Assembly: GCF_001457455.1 (NCBI RefSeq)
Contig: NZ_LN831026.1
Coordinates: forward strand, 558,001-622,000
Direction: 5' to 3'
From: Corynebacterium diphtheriae
GTDB lineage: Bacteria > Actinomycetota > Actinomycetes > Mycobacteriales > Mycobacteriaceae
Length of the DNA: 64,000 bases
Each line of letters begins with the position of its first letter. Position 1 is the stretch's first letter. A program made the translations under genes and the position numbers. This document shows, piece after piece, positions 1 to 9,319 of the stretch. The notes under the pieces were generated by a model. That model worked only from the letters and a program-made list of their open reading frames with translations. It searched no databases and was not told the DNA's origin.

Positions 1-758
1 GCTTCGATGATGTTTCCGTTACCGGCGTACATGGCAACGTGGCCGTCCCAGACGAGTAGATCGCCTGGTTGGAGGTTTTCACGCGCGACGGGTGTGCCGA
101 CGTTTTGGTGTTCGGCGAGTCGGGGCAGCTCAATGCCTGCTTGTCGCCATGCCCATTGGGTAAATCCGGAGCAGTCGAAGCCGGCGAGTGTTGTTCCGCC
201 CCACAGGTATGGGGTGCCTAGGGCGCTCATAGCAGCGTCGACGGCTCGTTGTCCGAGGTGAGACGCAGGTGGAGTGGCAGGGGGTGCTGCAGGTGGTGGG
301 AGTTCGCCTCGCGTATCGACGCCCCTATCTGCTACCGAGAGCAGTGTCATGGTGGCGTTGGTGAGGTTTTTATTGGCCAGGTCGAGACGTGCGAATGCTA
401 GATCGATGTATTTGCCGGGTAGGGCTGCAAGCTCGGCATGGGCTGCGAGGGCGGATCCCGGCAGGGGGCTAAAGAGTTTCGGAAAGATTCGGGTGGCCTC
501 GCTTAGAAAGTCGGTGGCCATGTGACCGAGTTCTGCGCGGAGATTGTCTATTTCGTGCAGTGCTTGGGGTATGACGCTGCGTGCGCGGTGTGCGTCGGCG
601 GCTAGGGTTTGTGCTGCATGGATAAGTGGTGTGGTGGTGCCAAAAGCGTGCGTGATTAGGTCGGCGGTGGGAAAAAATGGGGTTTCGGGGATAGCAAGGT
701 TAAGCTGCGGGGGTGCGAGTGTGGCCAGCATGGAAACCACACCGGGGAGGTTAATCAC
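1..758 (-). CDS. NlpC/P60 family cell-wall hydrolase (3' end outside window)
   Basis: The gene starts at GTG 758 and runs off the left edge. The visible C-terminal part has the NlpC/P60 catalytic features: TPYLWGGTT, then FDCSGF with the nucleophile Cys, PGDLLVW and GHVAMY with the catalytic His. The family cleaves D-Glu to diaminopimelate type peptide bonds in peptidoglycan. The N-terminal 170 or so residues are helical with an Ala/Pro-rich linker (PPPAAPPATPP) before the enzyme domain, and no signal peptide is evident. The start GTGA overlaps the stop of the preceding small gene, so the two are probably translationally coupled. The family call is secure; the substrate is inferred from the family. 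Confidence 0.85.
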   Translation of the reverse strand, partial: MINLPGVVSMLATLAPPQLNLAIPETPFFPTADLITHAFGTTTPLIHAAQTLAADAHRARSVIPQALHEIDNLRAELGHMATDFLSEATRIFPKLFSPLPGSALAAHAELAALPGKYIDLAFARLDLANKNLTNATMTLLSVADRGVDTRGELPPPAAPPATPPASHLGQRAVDAAMSALGTPYLWGGTTLAGFDCSGFTQWAWRQAGIELPRLAEHQNVGTPVARENLQPGDLLVWDGHVAMYAGNGNIIE

Positions 759-1036
759 AGGGTGTCCTCTCGTCGGGCAGTATCGGCGTCGATGTCTTCG
801 GCGTTTTGGAGAAGCTGGTGAGCGGTGGCGGCTAGTTCTTCTGCTTGGTGGCAGTGCTCGGTTGCACGTGTGGTCAAGGATGCAACGCAGCGGTTATAGG
901 CGCTGAGAAAGTCGCCAACTCCGGCGCAGTCCGAGGCGATGTCGTGGTGTTCGCTGGGAGGGTGCGTGGCTTCGTCGATAAGCGTGCGCAGCCATTGGTG
1001 CATGAGAGGTACGTCGATGGTGATGTGAGAGTCCAT
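755..1036 (-). CDS. small helical protein coupled to NlpC/P60 hydrolase
   Basis: This 93-residue acidic, Ala- and His-rich protein looks all-helical, with a size resembling small WXG100/ESX-like partners, but I see no WXG motif. Its TGA stop overlaps the GTG start of the NlpC/P60 gene, implying coupled translation and a joint function with that hydrolase. It is divergent from upp with 64 bp between. I do not recognise a named family, so the function is unknown. Confidence 0.65.
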   Translation of the reverse strand: MDSHITIDVPLMHQWLRTLIDEATHPPSEHHDIASDCAGVGDFLSAYNRCVASLTTRATEHCHQAEELAATAHQLLQNAEDIDADTARREDTL

Positions 1037-1087
1037 ATATGTTTAGACGTAATGAGTGTGGGTTCTGGTTCCCACGCATTCCGGCGC

Positions 1088-1093
1088 TACGAT
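1088..1093 (+). promoter_or_regulatory. -10 box of upp, leaderless transcript likely
   Basis: TACGAT lies 7 bp before the ATG at 1101, which places the transcription start at or next to the start codon. There is no Shine-Dalgarno sequence before this ATG. Confidence 0.5.
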
Positions 1094-1100
1094 GGCTGGT

Positions 1101-1736
1101 ATGGAAATTCGGATCGTCGACCACCCCTTGGCAGCTTCACGTCTTACCATCATGCGCGATAAGCGCACTAACAATGCGGGATTCCGTGCTGCGCTTGCAG
1201 ATCTCGGCGCCATGCTCGTGTATGAGGCGTCTCGTGATCTCGCAATTGAGCAGTTCCCAGTCAGCACCCCTGTTGCTGATACGCAGGGGACTCGTTTGCA
1301 GGATCCTCCCATTATCGTGCCGATCATTCGTGCCGGTTTGGGCATGGTGGATCCAGCGTTGTCGATGATCCCTGATGCTCAGGTGGGCTTTATTGGCATG
1401 GCGCGTGATGAGGCCACTCATCAGCCTGTTCCTTATCTTGAAGCATTACCCGACGATCTCAGCGGTCGCACCGTGTTCTGCGTGGATCCGATGCTAGCTA
1501 CGGGGGGTTCTTTGCTACACGCCATTAAGCTGCTGGCGGATCGTGGCGCTACCGATATCACCGCTATTTGTATGGTGTCGGCGCAGGAGGGTGTTGATGC
1601 CTTGGCTGAGTCGGGTCTGCCTTGCCGTTTGGTCACGGCCACCATCGACCCCGAGCTTAACGACGACGCCTACATCGTGCCTGGCCTAGGTGATGCGGGC
1701 GATCGTCTCTACGGGCCACGTAACATCGACCTCTAA
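1101..1736 (+). CDS. upp: uracil phosphoribosyltransferase
   Basis: This 211-residue cytoplasmic enzyme makes UMP from uracil and PRPP in pyrimidine salvage. The family signatures are visible: an N-terminal [27 protein letters not shown], and the PRPP-binding [15 protein letters not shown], with the C-terminal [12 protein letters not shown] uracil-binding loop. The chosen start gives MEIRIVDHP, the usual family start; an ATG three codons earlier (1092) and one further upstream at 1056 give odd extensions. A -10-like TACGAT 7 bp upstream supports leaderless expression. It stands alone, divergent from the NlpC/P60 pair. Confidence 0.95.
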   Translation: MEIRIVDHPLAASRLTIMRDKRTNNAGFRAALADLGAMLVYEASRDLAIEQFPVSTPVADTQGTRLQDPPIIVPIIRAGLGMVDPALSMIPDAQVGFIGMARDEATHQPVPYLEALPDDLSGRTVFCVDPMLATGGSLLHAIKLLADRGATDITAICMVSAQEGVDALAESGLPCRLVTATIDPELNDDAYIVPGLGDAGDRLYGPRNIDL

Positions 1737-1929
1737 AACTGCTTCGTAGCGTCTCGTAGTCGTTTCCCCCTGCTTGTCGTCGCCATGTGATTGTGCATGG
1801 CCTGCGGTTGGCATGGGGATTTTTGTTATGCGTAACCACCATCTTTTACCATAAGATTTTGTTTATTTACAGTGCTCTGCACAATGTATTGGGCGGACGT
1901 TGACCACTGTATTGGGCACATTTGAGCGC

Positions 1930-2481
1930 ATGAATGAAGGTTGGACGCAGTGGCCCAGTTATGGCCACGCCTTTGGGGTGAGGCTACATAAACTACGGCG
2001 ACTGCGTGGCCTTACCCAAGACGGACTTGCAGAAATCGCCAACTTAAGCCGCAACCAAATCTCCAATCTCGAACGCAACGAAAATAGCGCAACCAAAAGC
2101 TCCGATCCCACGATGTCGACAATTTATCGACTCGCGCGTGCCCTCCATGTCCCACCAGCTGCACTCATGCCCGCGGTAGGGGACTACGTCACCGACATTT
2201 GTCAAGACACTGGCAGTGAACTGCCCATCGACATCGCATGGCCTACCAGCAGCCAAGACACCCAAAAATTCTCCATCCAGTATCGCTACCGCTACTGGGA
2301 TGAGCAGTCGCCACTATTTGATGACGAAGACTGGGATGATGACCACGCTGACGACCCAGACTTTGGTATCGCAGTCATGCCCGAAACACCCGATAACAAC
2401 GACGCCGACACGACGAAGAGCGGAGAAGGCACAAAAGACAATGGAGACGTCGATAAGCGCGACGACGACCCCAACGCCTAG
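1930..2481 (+). CDS. XRE-family transcriptional regulator
   Basis: A helix-turn-helix of the Cro/CI (XRE) type lies at the N-terminus: RLHKLRRLRGLTQDGLAEIA followed by LSRNQISNLERNE as the recognition helix. The C-terminal half is acidic and low in complexity (many Asp and Asn), probably disordered. The start is uncertain: ATG 1930 gives 183 residues and TTG 1900 gives 193. It sits between upp and an amidohydrolase gene in the same direction. No ligand-binding domain or target can be named from sequence. Confidence 0.8.
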   Translation: MNEGWTQWPSYGHAFGVRLHKLRRLRGLTQDGLAEIANLSRNQISNLERNENSATKSSDPTMSTIYRLARALHVPPAALMPAVGDYVTDICQDTGSELPIDIAWPTSSQDTQKFSIQYRYRYWDEQSPLFDDEDWDDDHADDPDFGIAVMPETPDNNDADTTKSGEGTKDNGDVDKRDDDPNA

Positions 2482-2579
2482 ATACTTTCCTACGAACGTG
2501 GCGCTATAACTTTCCTTTCTTCTTGCTGTGGTTAGGATGAAAGATTGCATGCGGAAAAGGTGAAAGGCAGGGAAGTATC

Positions 2580-3770
2580 GTGGCGCAATCGGTTGCAGAG
2601 CATGTCACGCAATGGGCAGAACAACACCGTGACGAGGTGATCGAGTGGCGACGGCACTTTCACCGACACCCAGAGCTTTCGCACATGGAATTTGCTACCA
2701 CCGACTTTATCGAGGCCACCCTGCGTCGCTACGGGCTTAACCCACAACGATTCCCCAACACTGGGCTCATGGTGGACATCGGGCCCGACACCCCACAAAA
2801 AATCGCTTTCCGCGGTGACATCGATGCCCTCCCCATCACAGAAAACGACGATCATGATGTGATCTCGGAAAACTACGGCGTCATGCACGCCTGCGGACAC
2901 GACGTTCACATCACCGTCGCACTTGCAACCGCCTGCGCACTCGCTTCTGCAGAACTCACCATCGGCGTGCGCGTGATCTTCCAACCTGCCGAAGAAGTCA
3001 TGGAAGGCGGTGCCCCAGAAGTCATCGAATTCGGGGCGCTGAAAGGTGTGTCCAACATCTTCGCTATTCATGCCGAACCCAAACTCACAGTCGGCAAAGT
3101 AGGGGTTCGGGCAGGAGCCATCACGAGTGCGTCCGACGTTATCGAAATCAAAGTATTTGGATCCGGTGGCCATACCTCTCGTCCGCACCTTACCGCCGAT
3201 GTCGTCTACGCGCTATCCAAGCTGGTCGTTGACCTGCCAGGCTTGCTTTCGCGCCGGGTCGATCCGCGCACAGGCACCGTCTTAGTCTTTGGGATGATTA
3301 ACGCAGGCTATGCACCTAACGCCATTACAGAAGAAGGCTCTGTGAAGGGCACCATACGAACCGCAGATATTGGGGTGTGGCGAATGATGGAAGGACTCCT
3401 TGCAGAGTTGGTACCTCAGGTGCTTGCTCCTACAGGATGTACTTACGAGCTGATCCACCATAAAGGGGTACCGCCGGTGCTCAATGACGATGTCGCGACC
3501 GCCGTCATTGCCGACGCGGCACGCACGATTAACCCCAGCACCGTAGTGGAAGCACCGCAGTCTTCAGGCGGTGAAGACTTCTCGTGGTACCTCGAGCATG
3601 TTCCAGGTTCAATGGCCCGTCTAGGCTGCTGGAATGGGGAAGGGACCCCCGGTGACCTGCATCAAGCCGATATGTATGCAGACGAGCGTTGCCTTGAAGT
3701 AGGAGTGCGTCTCTTCGGTGCGGTAGCCGATCGCTACAACTCCCACAACGCGATGTTTATTGAGGATTAA
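2580..3770 (+). CDS. amiA: M20-family amidohydrolase (N-acyl amino acid type)
   Basis: This 396-residue cytoplasmic metallohydrolase belongs to the M20D group (hippurate and IAA-amino acid hydrolase-like), removing acyl groups from N-acyl amino acids. Metal-site motifs are visible: FRGDIDALPI, HACGHDVHI, QPAEEVMEGGAPEVI and a late GGEDFSWYL. The start is GTG 2580 behind a GGCAGGGA ribosome site; no signal peptide is present. The next gene, lpdA, follows at about 110 bp in the same direction. The symbol follows my recollection of the C. glutamicum neighbour at this locus; the substrate is not determined. Confidence 0.85.
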   Translation: MAQSVAEHVTQWAEQHRDEVIEWRRHFHRHPELSHMEFATTDFIEATLRRYGLNPQRFPNTGLMVDIGPDTPQKIAFRGDIDALPITENDDHDVISENYGVMHACGHDVHITVALATACALASAELTIGVRVIFQPAEEVMEGGAPEVIEFGALKGVSNIFAIHAEPKLTVGKVGVRAGAITSASDVIEIKVFGSGGHTSRPHLTADVVYALSKLVVDLPGLLSRRVDPRTGTVLVFGMINAGYAPNAITEEGSVKGTIRTADIGVWRMMEGLLAELVPQVLAPTGCTYELIHHKGVPPVLNDDVATAVIADAARTINPSTVVEAPQSSGGEDFSWYLEHVPGSMARLGCWNGEGTPGDLHQADMYADERCLEVGVRLFGAVADRYNSHNAMFIED

Positions 3771-3878
3771 TCTGATGCGATTCCCGTGGGGGTAAAGTGC
3801 GCGATTCGCGCTGTGGGATGTCTCCGATACACTTGGGCGTTGGACTCATCTAACCGGCACACCCATACTGGAGGAACA

Positions 3879-5285
3879 GTGACTCGAATCGTGATTATCG
3901 GCGGCGGCCCCGCAGGCTATGAAGCAGCGTTGGCCGGCGCAAAATATGGCGCCGAAATCACCATTATTGAGGACCGTGGTCTAGGCGGCGCAGCAGTTAT
4001 CAACGACTGCGTGCCATCCAAGTCGTTCATCGCCGGCGCAAACATTAAGACTGACTTGCGCCGCGCCGACGACATGGGACTGAACAAGGGGATCGGCGAA
4101 GCGCACCTGCTTATCGACGCCCTCAACAACCGCGTTCAGGCCCTTGCTTACGAACAATCCTCCGATATTCGGGCGTCGATGGATGCCCACGGCGTGCGCA
4201 TTATCGACGGCCGCGGCTCCTTTGATGATTACAACCCCAAGCAAACCGTGCACTACATTAAGGTCGACCGTGCCGATGGCACCACAGAAACTATTGAGTG
4301 CGACCTCGTTTTGATTGCTACTGGTGCAACCCCACGTATCCTTCCTGACGCGCAGCCAGACGGCGAGCGAATCCTCACGTGGCGTCAGATCTACGGGCTC
4401 GCCGAATTGCCAGAGCACCTCATTGTGGTTGGCTCGGGTGTGACTGGTGCTGAGTTTGTTTCTGCGTTCGCAGAGCTTGGTGTGAAAGTGACAATGGTCG
4501 CTTCGCGTGACCGCATTTTGCCTCACGACGACGCCGATGCTGCCGACGTCCTAGAAACCGTGCTAGCAGAACGTGGCGTGGCCTTGGAAAAGCATGCTCG
4601 CGTTGATTCTGTTATCCGTACCGAGGATGGCGGCGTATGTGTGAAGACTTCCGATGGTCGAGAGATCTTCGGTTCTCACGCCTTGATGACCGTCGGTTCT
4701 GTGCCCAACACCAAAGATCTTGGTCTAGAAAAAATTGGCATTGAGACAACACGTTCAGGCCACATTTGTGTAGACCGCGTTTCTCGTACCAATGTTGCAG
4801 GCGTGTATGCAGGTGGCGACTGTACTGATCTGTTCCCGCTGGCGTCAGTAGCAGCTATGCAGGGGCGAATTGCCATGTACCACGCTCTTGGTGAGGGCGT
4901 AAAGCCGATTCGCATGAAGACTGTGGCTACCGCAGTATTTACCCGTCCAGAAATTGCCGCTGTGGGTGTTACCCAGAAACAAATTGAGTCTGGTGAGGTA
5001 ATTGCACGTACGGTGATGTTGCCGCTGCAGACCAACCCGCGTGCCAAGATGCGTTCATTGCGCCACGGTTTTGTCAAGATGTTCTGCCGTAAGAACTCCG
5101 GCATCGTGATCGGTGGCGTGGTTGTTGCTCCTACTGCCTCAGAACTGATTCTGCCGATTGCTGTTGCTGTGACAAACCAACTCACCGTGTCTGATCTGGC
5201 GGAGAGCTTTGCCGTCTATCCATCATTATCGGGTTCGATTACTGAGGCTGCGCGTCAATTAGTGCAGCATGATGACCTGCAATAA
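3879..5285 (+). CDS. lpdA: NAD(P)H quinone reductase, LpdA type (not a true lipoamide dehydrogenase)
   Basis: This is a 468-residue FAD/NAD flavoprotein of the pyridine nucleotide-disulfide oxidoreductase fold: IIGGGPAGYEAAL at the N-terminus, VVGSGVTGAEF as the NAD(P) site, and GVYAGGDCTD before the C-terminal dimer domain. The redox box reads VINDCVPSK, keeping only the second of the two usual cysteines, and the C-terminus reads AVYPSLSGS where true lipoamide dehydrogenases have a His-Glu pair. Both features match the M. tuberculosis LpdA (Rv3303c) type of NAD(P)H:quinone reductase. The start is GTG 3879 because it follows a strong GGAGG; an upstream ATG gives a nonsense extension. Confidence 0.9.
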   Translation: MTRIVIIGGGPAGYEAALAGAKYGAEITIIEDRGLGGAAVINDCVPSKSFIAGANIKTDLRRADDMGLNKGIGEAHLLIDALNNRVQALAYEQSSDIRASMDAHGVRIIDGRGSFDDYNPKQTVHYIKVDRADGTTETIECDLVLIATGATPRILPDAQPDGERILTWRQIYGLAELPEHLIVVGSGVTGAEFVSAFAELGVKVTMVASRDRILPHDDADAADVLETVLAERGVALEKHARVDSVIRTEDGGVCVKTSDGREIFGSHALMTVGSVPNTKDLGLEKIGIETTRSGHICVDRVSRTNVAGVYAGGDCTDLFPLASVAAMQGRIAMYHALGEGVKPIRMKTVATAVFTRPEIAAVGVTQKQIESGEVIARTVMLPLQTNPRAKMRSLRHGFVKMFCRKNSGIVIGGVVVAPTASELILPIAVAVTNQLTVSDLAESFAVYPSLSGSITEAARQLVQHDDLQ

Positions 5286-5315
5286 AACTGTAGGGGTAAT
5301 CAAATAGGGGTGTAG

Positions 5316-5350
5316 CCGAGGCGTTTTCTGTTTGCTACAGGACGCCTCGG
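5316..5350 (+). terminator. hairpin terminator after lpdA
   Basis: A 9-bp perfect stem, CCGAGGCGT paired with ACGCCTCGG, begins about 30 bp after the lpdA stop and is followed by a weak T-rich stretch (tgtcatttta). Confidence 0.6.
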
Positions 5351-5804
5351 TGTCATTTTATGACTTTAAATGTCTTGACCTCATGTTTTAGGTCATTGCA
5401 GTCGGGGTATTGCATTTTTCACAGTTGTGAGTGTTCTCTTTTTTATGCAGCGGGGGTGAATATGAAATGGGGGATGGCCGCAAGGAATGCGCTGAACTGT
5501 GGTCGTTTTCTTTGACATGTAATGCTGCGGGGGCGGGGGTAGTCCGTGCAAGGTTTGGGGGGGCTTCGCAAGTGCGATCGGGCACCGTGACCATGGATAT
5601 TTCTATTCTCACCTCGAAATTAGGCAACTGTTGTCAATTAATGTGGCAGCGGAGGTTTCGTAGGGGTAAAACGACGGGTAAGCTCGAAGCCTGTAAAAGT
5701 AACTGCGATCACAGATTTCGCCGTCGTGCGAATCAAGGTACATGGTCTAGTGCTTTGTTTCACAAAAGCGCTGACTTTCTTTTTCAAACAAGGACAAACT
5801 AACA
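5351..5804. other. pyc upstream region without a gene
   Basis: About 450 bp separate the lpdA terminator from pyc. Open frames here have no family resemblance and poor codon use. The region is expected to carry the pyc promoter; AGGAC 10 bp before the GTG is a weak ribosome site. I see no convincing operator or RNA element. Confidence 0.4.
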
Positions 5805-8800
5805 GTGTCTCAACAATCATCTGAACGTGGAACCTCTACGGTAAATCCATTGTCAAAGATCCTCGTTGCCAACCGTGGCGAGATCGCCGTGCGAGCTTTT
5901 CGTGCAGCCTTTGAAACCGGTGCTGCCACGGTAGCTGTCTACCCGAACGAAGACCGTAATTCATTCCACCGATCGTTTGCCTCTGAAGCTGTCCTCATTG
6001 GTGAGGGCGGATCTGCGGTCAAAGCGTACCTCGATATCGACGAAATCATCCGTGCTGCTAAACAAACGGGTGCCGACGCAATTTACCCAGGCTACGGCTT
6101 CCTTTCCGAAAACGCCCAGCTTGCTCGTGAGTGCGCTGAAAACGGCATAACCTTTATCGGTCCACCTCCATCAGTGCTGGAGCTTACCGGTGATAAAGCA
6201 GCTGCTGTTACCGCAGCACGCGAGGCAGGTTTGCCCACGCTGACTGAGACAGAAGCAACAGACGATCCAAAGAAGCTCGCAGAGCTGACCAAGGGGCAGA
6301 CCTACCCGCTATTCGTCAAAGCCGTTGCCGGTGGTGGTGGCCGCGGCATGCGTTTTGTCGACGCCCCCGAAAACCTAGAAAAGCTAGCAGCAGAAGCCTC
6401 CCGTGAGGCGGCTGCAGCATTCGGCGATGGCCGAGTCTACGCCGAGCGTGCAGTAATCAATCCTCAGCATATTGAGGTCCAGATCCTTGGTGACTCCGCT
6501 GGCAACATCATCCACCTGTACGAGCGTGATTGCTCGCTGCAGCGTCGCCACCAAAAGGTCGTAGAGATCGCCCCAGCACAGCACTTGGCGCCCGGACTAC
6601 GCGAAAAGATTTGTGCAGACGCAGTCGCGTTTGCACGCCACATCGGTTACCAAGGTGCAGGCACGGTCGAGTTCCTAGTCGATGAGGAAGGCAACCACGT
6701 CTTCATCGAGATGAACCCTCGTATCCAGGTCGAACACACCGTGACCGAAGAGGTCACCCAAGTCGACTTGGTGAAGTCCCAGATCATGATCGCCTCCGGT
6801 GCGACACTCGAAGATCTCGGTCTGCGCCAAGAAGACATCCACACCGAAGGCGCTGCCCTGCAGTGCCGTATCACTACTGAAGACCCCAACAACGGTTTCC
6901 GTCCTGACACCGGAACGATTACCGCTTATCGTTCCCCAGGTGGCGCAGGTGTTCGTCTCGACGGTGCTGCCATGCTCGGTGGTGAGATCACCCCGAATTT
7001 CGACTCCATGCTGGTCAAGATGACCTGCCGTGGTGCCGATTTCGCCACCGCAGTCGCTCGCGCTCAGCGTGCACTCGCAGAATTCGTTGTCTCAGGTGTT
7101 GCCACCAACATCGGATTCCTGCGTGCTTTGCTACGCGAAGAAGACTTCCAGCACAAGCGCATCGCCACTGGCTTCATCGCAGATCACCCATGGCTGCTGC
7201 AGGCACCACCTGCCGACGATGAGCCTGGCCGCATTTTGAACTACCTAGCTGATGTGACTGTAAACAAGCCACATGGTCTGCGCCCAGCCGTGATCAACCC
7301 GGTAGAAAAGCTCCCAGCAGAGATCAAAGGCGAGCTACCACGTGGTTCCCGTGATCGCCTGCTCCAGCTCGGCCCAGAGGGATTTGCACGCGCACTGCGT
7401 AAACAGGATGCGCTCGCGGTTACGGATACCACCTTTCGTGATGCGCACCAGTCGCTTCTCGCAACCCGCGTGCGCTCCAACACGCTGATCGACGCAGCAC
7501 GGCACGTCGCAAAGCTCACCCCAGAACTGCTCTCTGTAGAAGCATGGGGTGGCGCTACCTACGACGTTGCTATGCGCTTCCTCCACGAGGACCCCTGGGA
7601 GCGTCTCGACCACCTGCGTGAGGCCATGCCCAACGTCAACATTCAGATGCTGCTGCGAGGCCGCAACACAGTCGGCTACACACCGTACCCAGATTCTGTA
7701 TGCAAGGCTTTTGTCGACGAAGCCGCACGCTCTGGTGTTGATATCTTCCGCATCTTCGACGCGCTTAACGACGTCTCCCAGATGCGTCCAGCAATCGACG
7801 CAGTGCTCGAAACCAACACCACGATTGCCGAAGTCGCCATGGCCTACTCCGGTGATCTGACCAACCCAAGTGAGAAGCTCTACACACTGGATTACTACCT
7901 TAAGCTTGCCGAGGAAATCGTTAAGTCCGGTGCACATGTTCTAGCCATTAAAGACATGGCTGGACTGATGAAGCCAGCCGCAGCAACCAAGCTGGTCACC
8001 GAACTACGACGCAACTTCGACCTGCCGGTTCATGTTCACACCCACGACACTGCTGGTGGCCAGCTGGCTACGTATTGGGCTGCAGCAGCCGCTGGTGCAG
8101 ATGCCGTCGATGGTGCCTCCGCGCCACTGTCGGGCACAACGTCGCAGCCATCGTTGTCTGCAATTGTGGCAGCATTCGCTAACACCTACCGCGATACGGG
8201 TCTCTCTCTGGACGCAGTCGGATCGATGGAACCGTACTGGGAAGCAGTGCGCAAACTCTACGCACCCTTCGAATCCGGAACCCCAGGACCAACTGGCCGC
8301 GTCTACCAGCACGAAATCCCAGGCGGCCAGCTGTCCAATCTGCGCGCACAGGCAACTGCACTCGGCTTGGCAGATCGCTTCGAGCTCATCGAGGACTACT
8401 ACGCAGCCGTTAATGAGATGCTGGGACGCCCCACCAAGGTCACCCCGTCCTCAAAGGTCGTTGGCGATCTTGCACTCTACCTAGTCGGCGCAGGAGTTAA
8501 CCCAGCGGACTTTGCAGCAGATCCCCAAAAGTACGATATTCCTGACTCCGTCATTGCCTTCCTACGTGGTGAGCTCGGCACCCCACCGGGCGGCTGGCCA
8601 GAAGAACTGCGTGCTAAGGCATTGGCAGGACGTAAGGAATCAAAGGACACCTTGGCACCGCTGCCAGCAGAAGATGAAGCTCTGCTTGCAGATCGTGCGA
8701 CCGTTCGCCCAACGCTGGATCGCCTGCTCTTCCCGAAGCCTGCGGCAGAATTCGCAGAGCACCGCCGTCAGTTTGGCGATACCACCAAACTCGGTGACGC

Positions 8801-9230
8801 AGAATTCCTCTATGGCCTCAAAGAAGGCAAAGAAACGGTCATTCGTACCGCAGACAGCAGCGTCCCAATGTTGGTGCGTCTCGACGCCGTCGGCGAGCCC
8901 GACGAAAAGGGCATGCGCAACGTTGTGTGCAATGTCAACGGCCAGATTCGCCCCATCCTCGTGCGTGATCGCAGCGTAGAGTCAGTGACCGCCTCGGTGG
9001 AAAAGGCTGATCCTTCCAATACTGGACACGTTGCAGCGCCATTCGCAGGCGTTGTCACGGTGACTATCGAGGAAGGCGCTACCGTCAAAGCCGGCGATCC
9101 AGTTGCTGTCATTGAGGCAATGAAGATGGAGGCAACGATCTCTGCAACCATAGACGGAACTATCGACCGTATCGACTTGACGCAGGCAACCAAGGTGGAA
9201 GGCGGCGACTTGCTCCTCGTGATCAAGTAG
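5805..9230 (+). CDS. pyc: pyruvate carboxylase
   Basis: This 1141-residue single-chain biotin enzyme makes oxaloacetate from pyruvate, bicarbonate and ATP, the anaplerotic step. Domains in order: biotin carboxylase (about 15-470, with [25 protein letters not shown] and EMNPRIQVEHT), carboxyltransferase (about 545-850, with TDTTFRDAHQSLLATRVR and the metal-site HVHTHDTAGG), and a C-terminal biotinyl domain with EAMKMEATI carrying the target Lys. The length fits the family (C. glutamicum 1140). It starts at GTG and is a single transcription unit ending in a strong terminator. Biotinylation would be by BirA, encoded at 27.2 kb. Confidence 0.97.
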   Translation: MSQQSSERGTSTVNPLSKILVANRGEIAVRAFRAAFETGAATVAVYPNEDRNSFHRSFASEAVLIGEGGSAVKAYLDIDEIIRAAKQTGADAIYPGYGFLSENAQLARECAENGITFIGPPPSVLELTGDKAAAVTAAREAGLPTLTETEATDDPKKLAELTKGQTYPLFVKAVAGGGGRGMRFVDAPENLEKLAAEASREAAAAFGDGRVYAERAVINPQHIEVQILGDSAGNIIHLYERDCSLQRRHQKVVEIAPAQHLAPGLREKICADAVAFARHIGYQGAGTVEFLVDEEGNHVFIEMNPRIQVEHTVTEEVTQVDLVKSQIMIASGATLEDLGLRQEDIHTEGAALQCRITTEDPNNGFRPDTGTITAYRSPGGAGVRLDGAAMLGGEITPNFDSMLVKMTCRGADFATAVARAQRALAEFVVSGVATNIGFLRALLREEDFQHKRIATGFIADHPWLLQAPPADDEPGRILNYLADVTVNKPHGLRPAVINPVEKLPAEIKGELPRGSRDRLLQLGPEGFARALRKQDALAVTDTTFRDAHQSLLATRVRSNTLIDAARHVAKLTPELLSVEAWGGATYDVAMRFLHEDPWERLDHLREAMPNVNIQMLLRGRNTVGYTPYPDSVCKAFVDEAARSGVDIFRIFDALNDVSQMRPAIDAVLETNTTIAEVAMAYSGDLTNPSEKLYTLDYYLKLAEEIVKSGAHVLAIKDMAGLMKPAAATKLVTELRRNFDLPVHVHTHDTAGGQLATYWAAAAAGADAVDGASAPLSGTTSQPSLSAIVAAFANTYRDTGLSLDAVGSMEPYWEAVRKLYAPFESGTPGPTGRVYQHEIPGGQLSNLRAQATALGLADRFELIEDYYAAVNEMLGRPTKVTPSSKVVGDLALYLVGAGVNPADFAADPQKYDIPDSVIAFLRGELGTPPGGWPEELRAKALAGRKESKDTLAPLPAEDEALLADRATVRPTLDRLLFPKPAAEFAEHRRQFGDTTKLGDAEFLYGLKEGKETVIRTADSSVPMLVRLDAVGEPDEKGMRNVVCNVNGQIRPILVRDRSVESVTASVEKADPSNTGHVAAPFAGVVTVTIEEGATVKAGDPVAVIEAMKMEATISATIDGTIDRIDLTQATKVEGGDLLLVIK

Positions 9231-9256
9231 CCATCACCGTCTAACGGTTAGACACA

Positions 9257-9304
9257 CAGCAGCCGGTTCGATTATCTCCCGCGCGGAGATTCGAACCGGC
9301 TGCT
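9257..9304. terminator. bidirectional terminator between pyc and convergent macrodomain gene
   Basis: A long perfect inverted repeat, CAGCAGCCGGTTCGA paired with TCGAACCGGCTGCTG, holds an inner ATCTCC/GGAGAT helix and is followed by TTGTTTTCG. It lies between two converging genes and can serve both. Confidence 0.85.
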
Positions 9305-9319
9305 GTTGTTTTCGTGTGT

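Noticed and set aside
2532..3188. Long open frames antisense to amiA, hypE, accD and others
   Set aside because: They mirror the GC-rich third positions of real genes on the other strand and have no domain signatures.
5431..5802. 123-residue open frame upstream of pyc
   Set aside because: No family resemblance, unlike codon use, and it occupies the expected pyc promoter.
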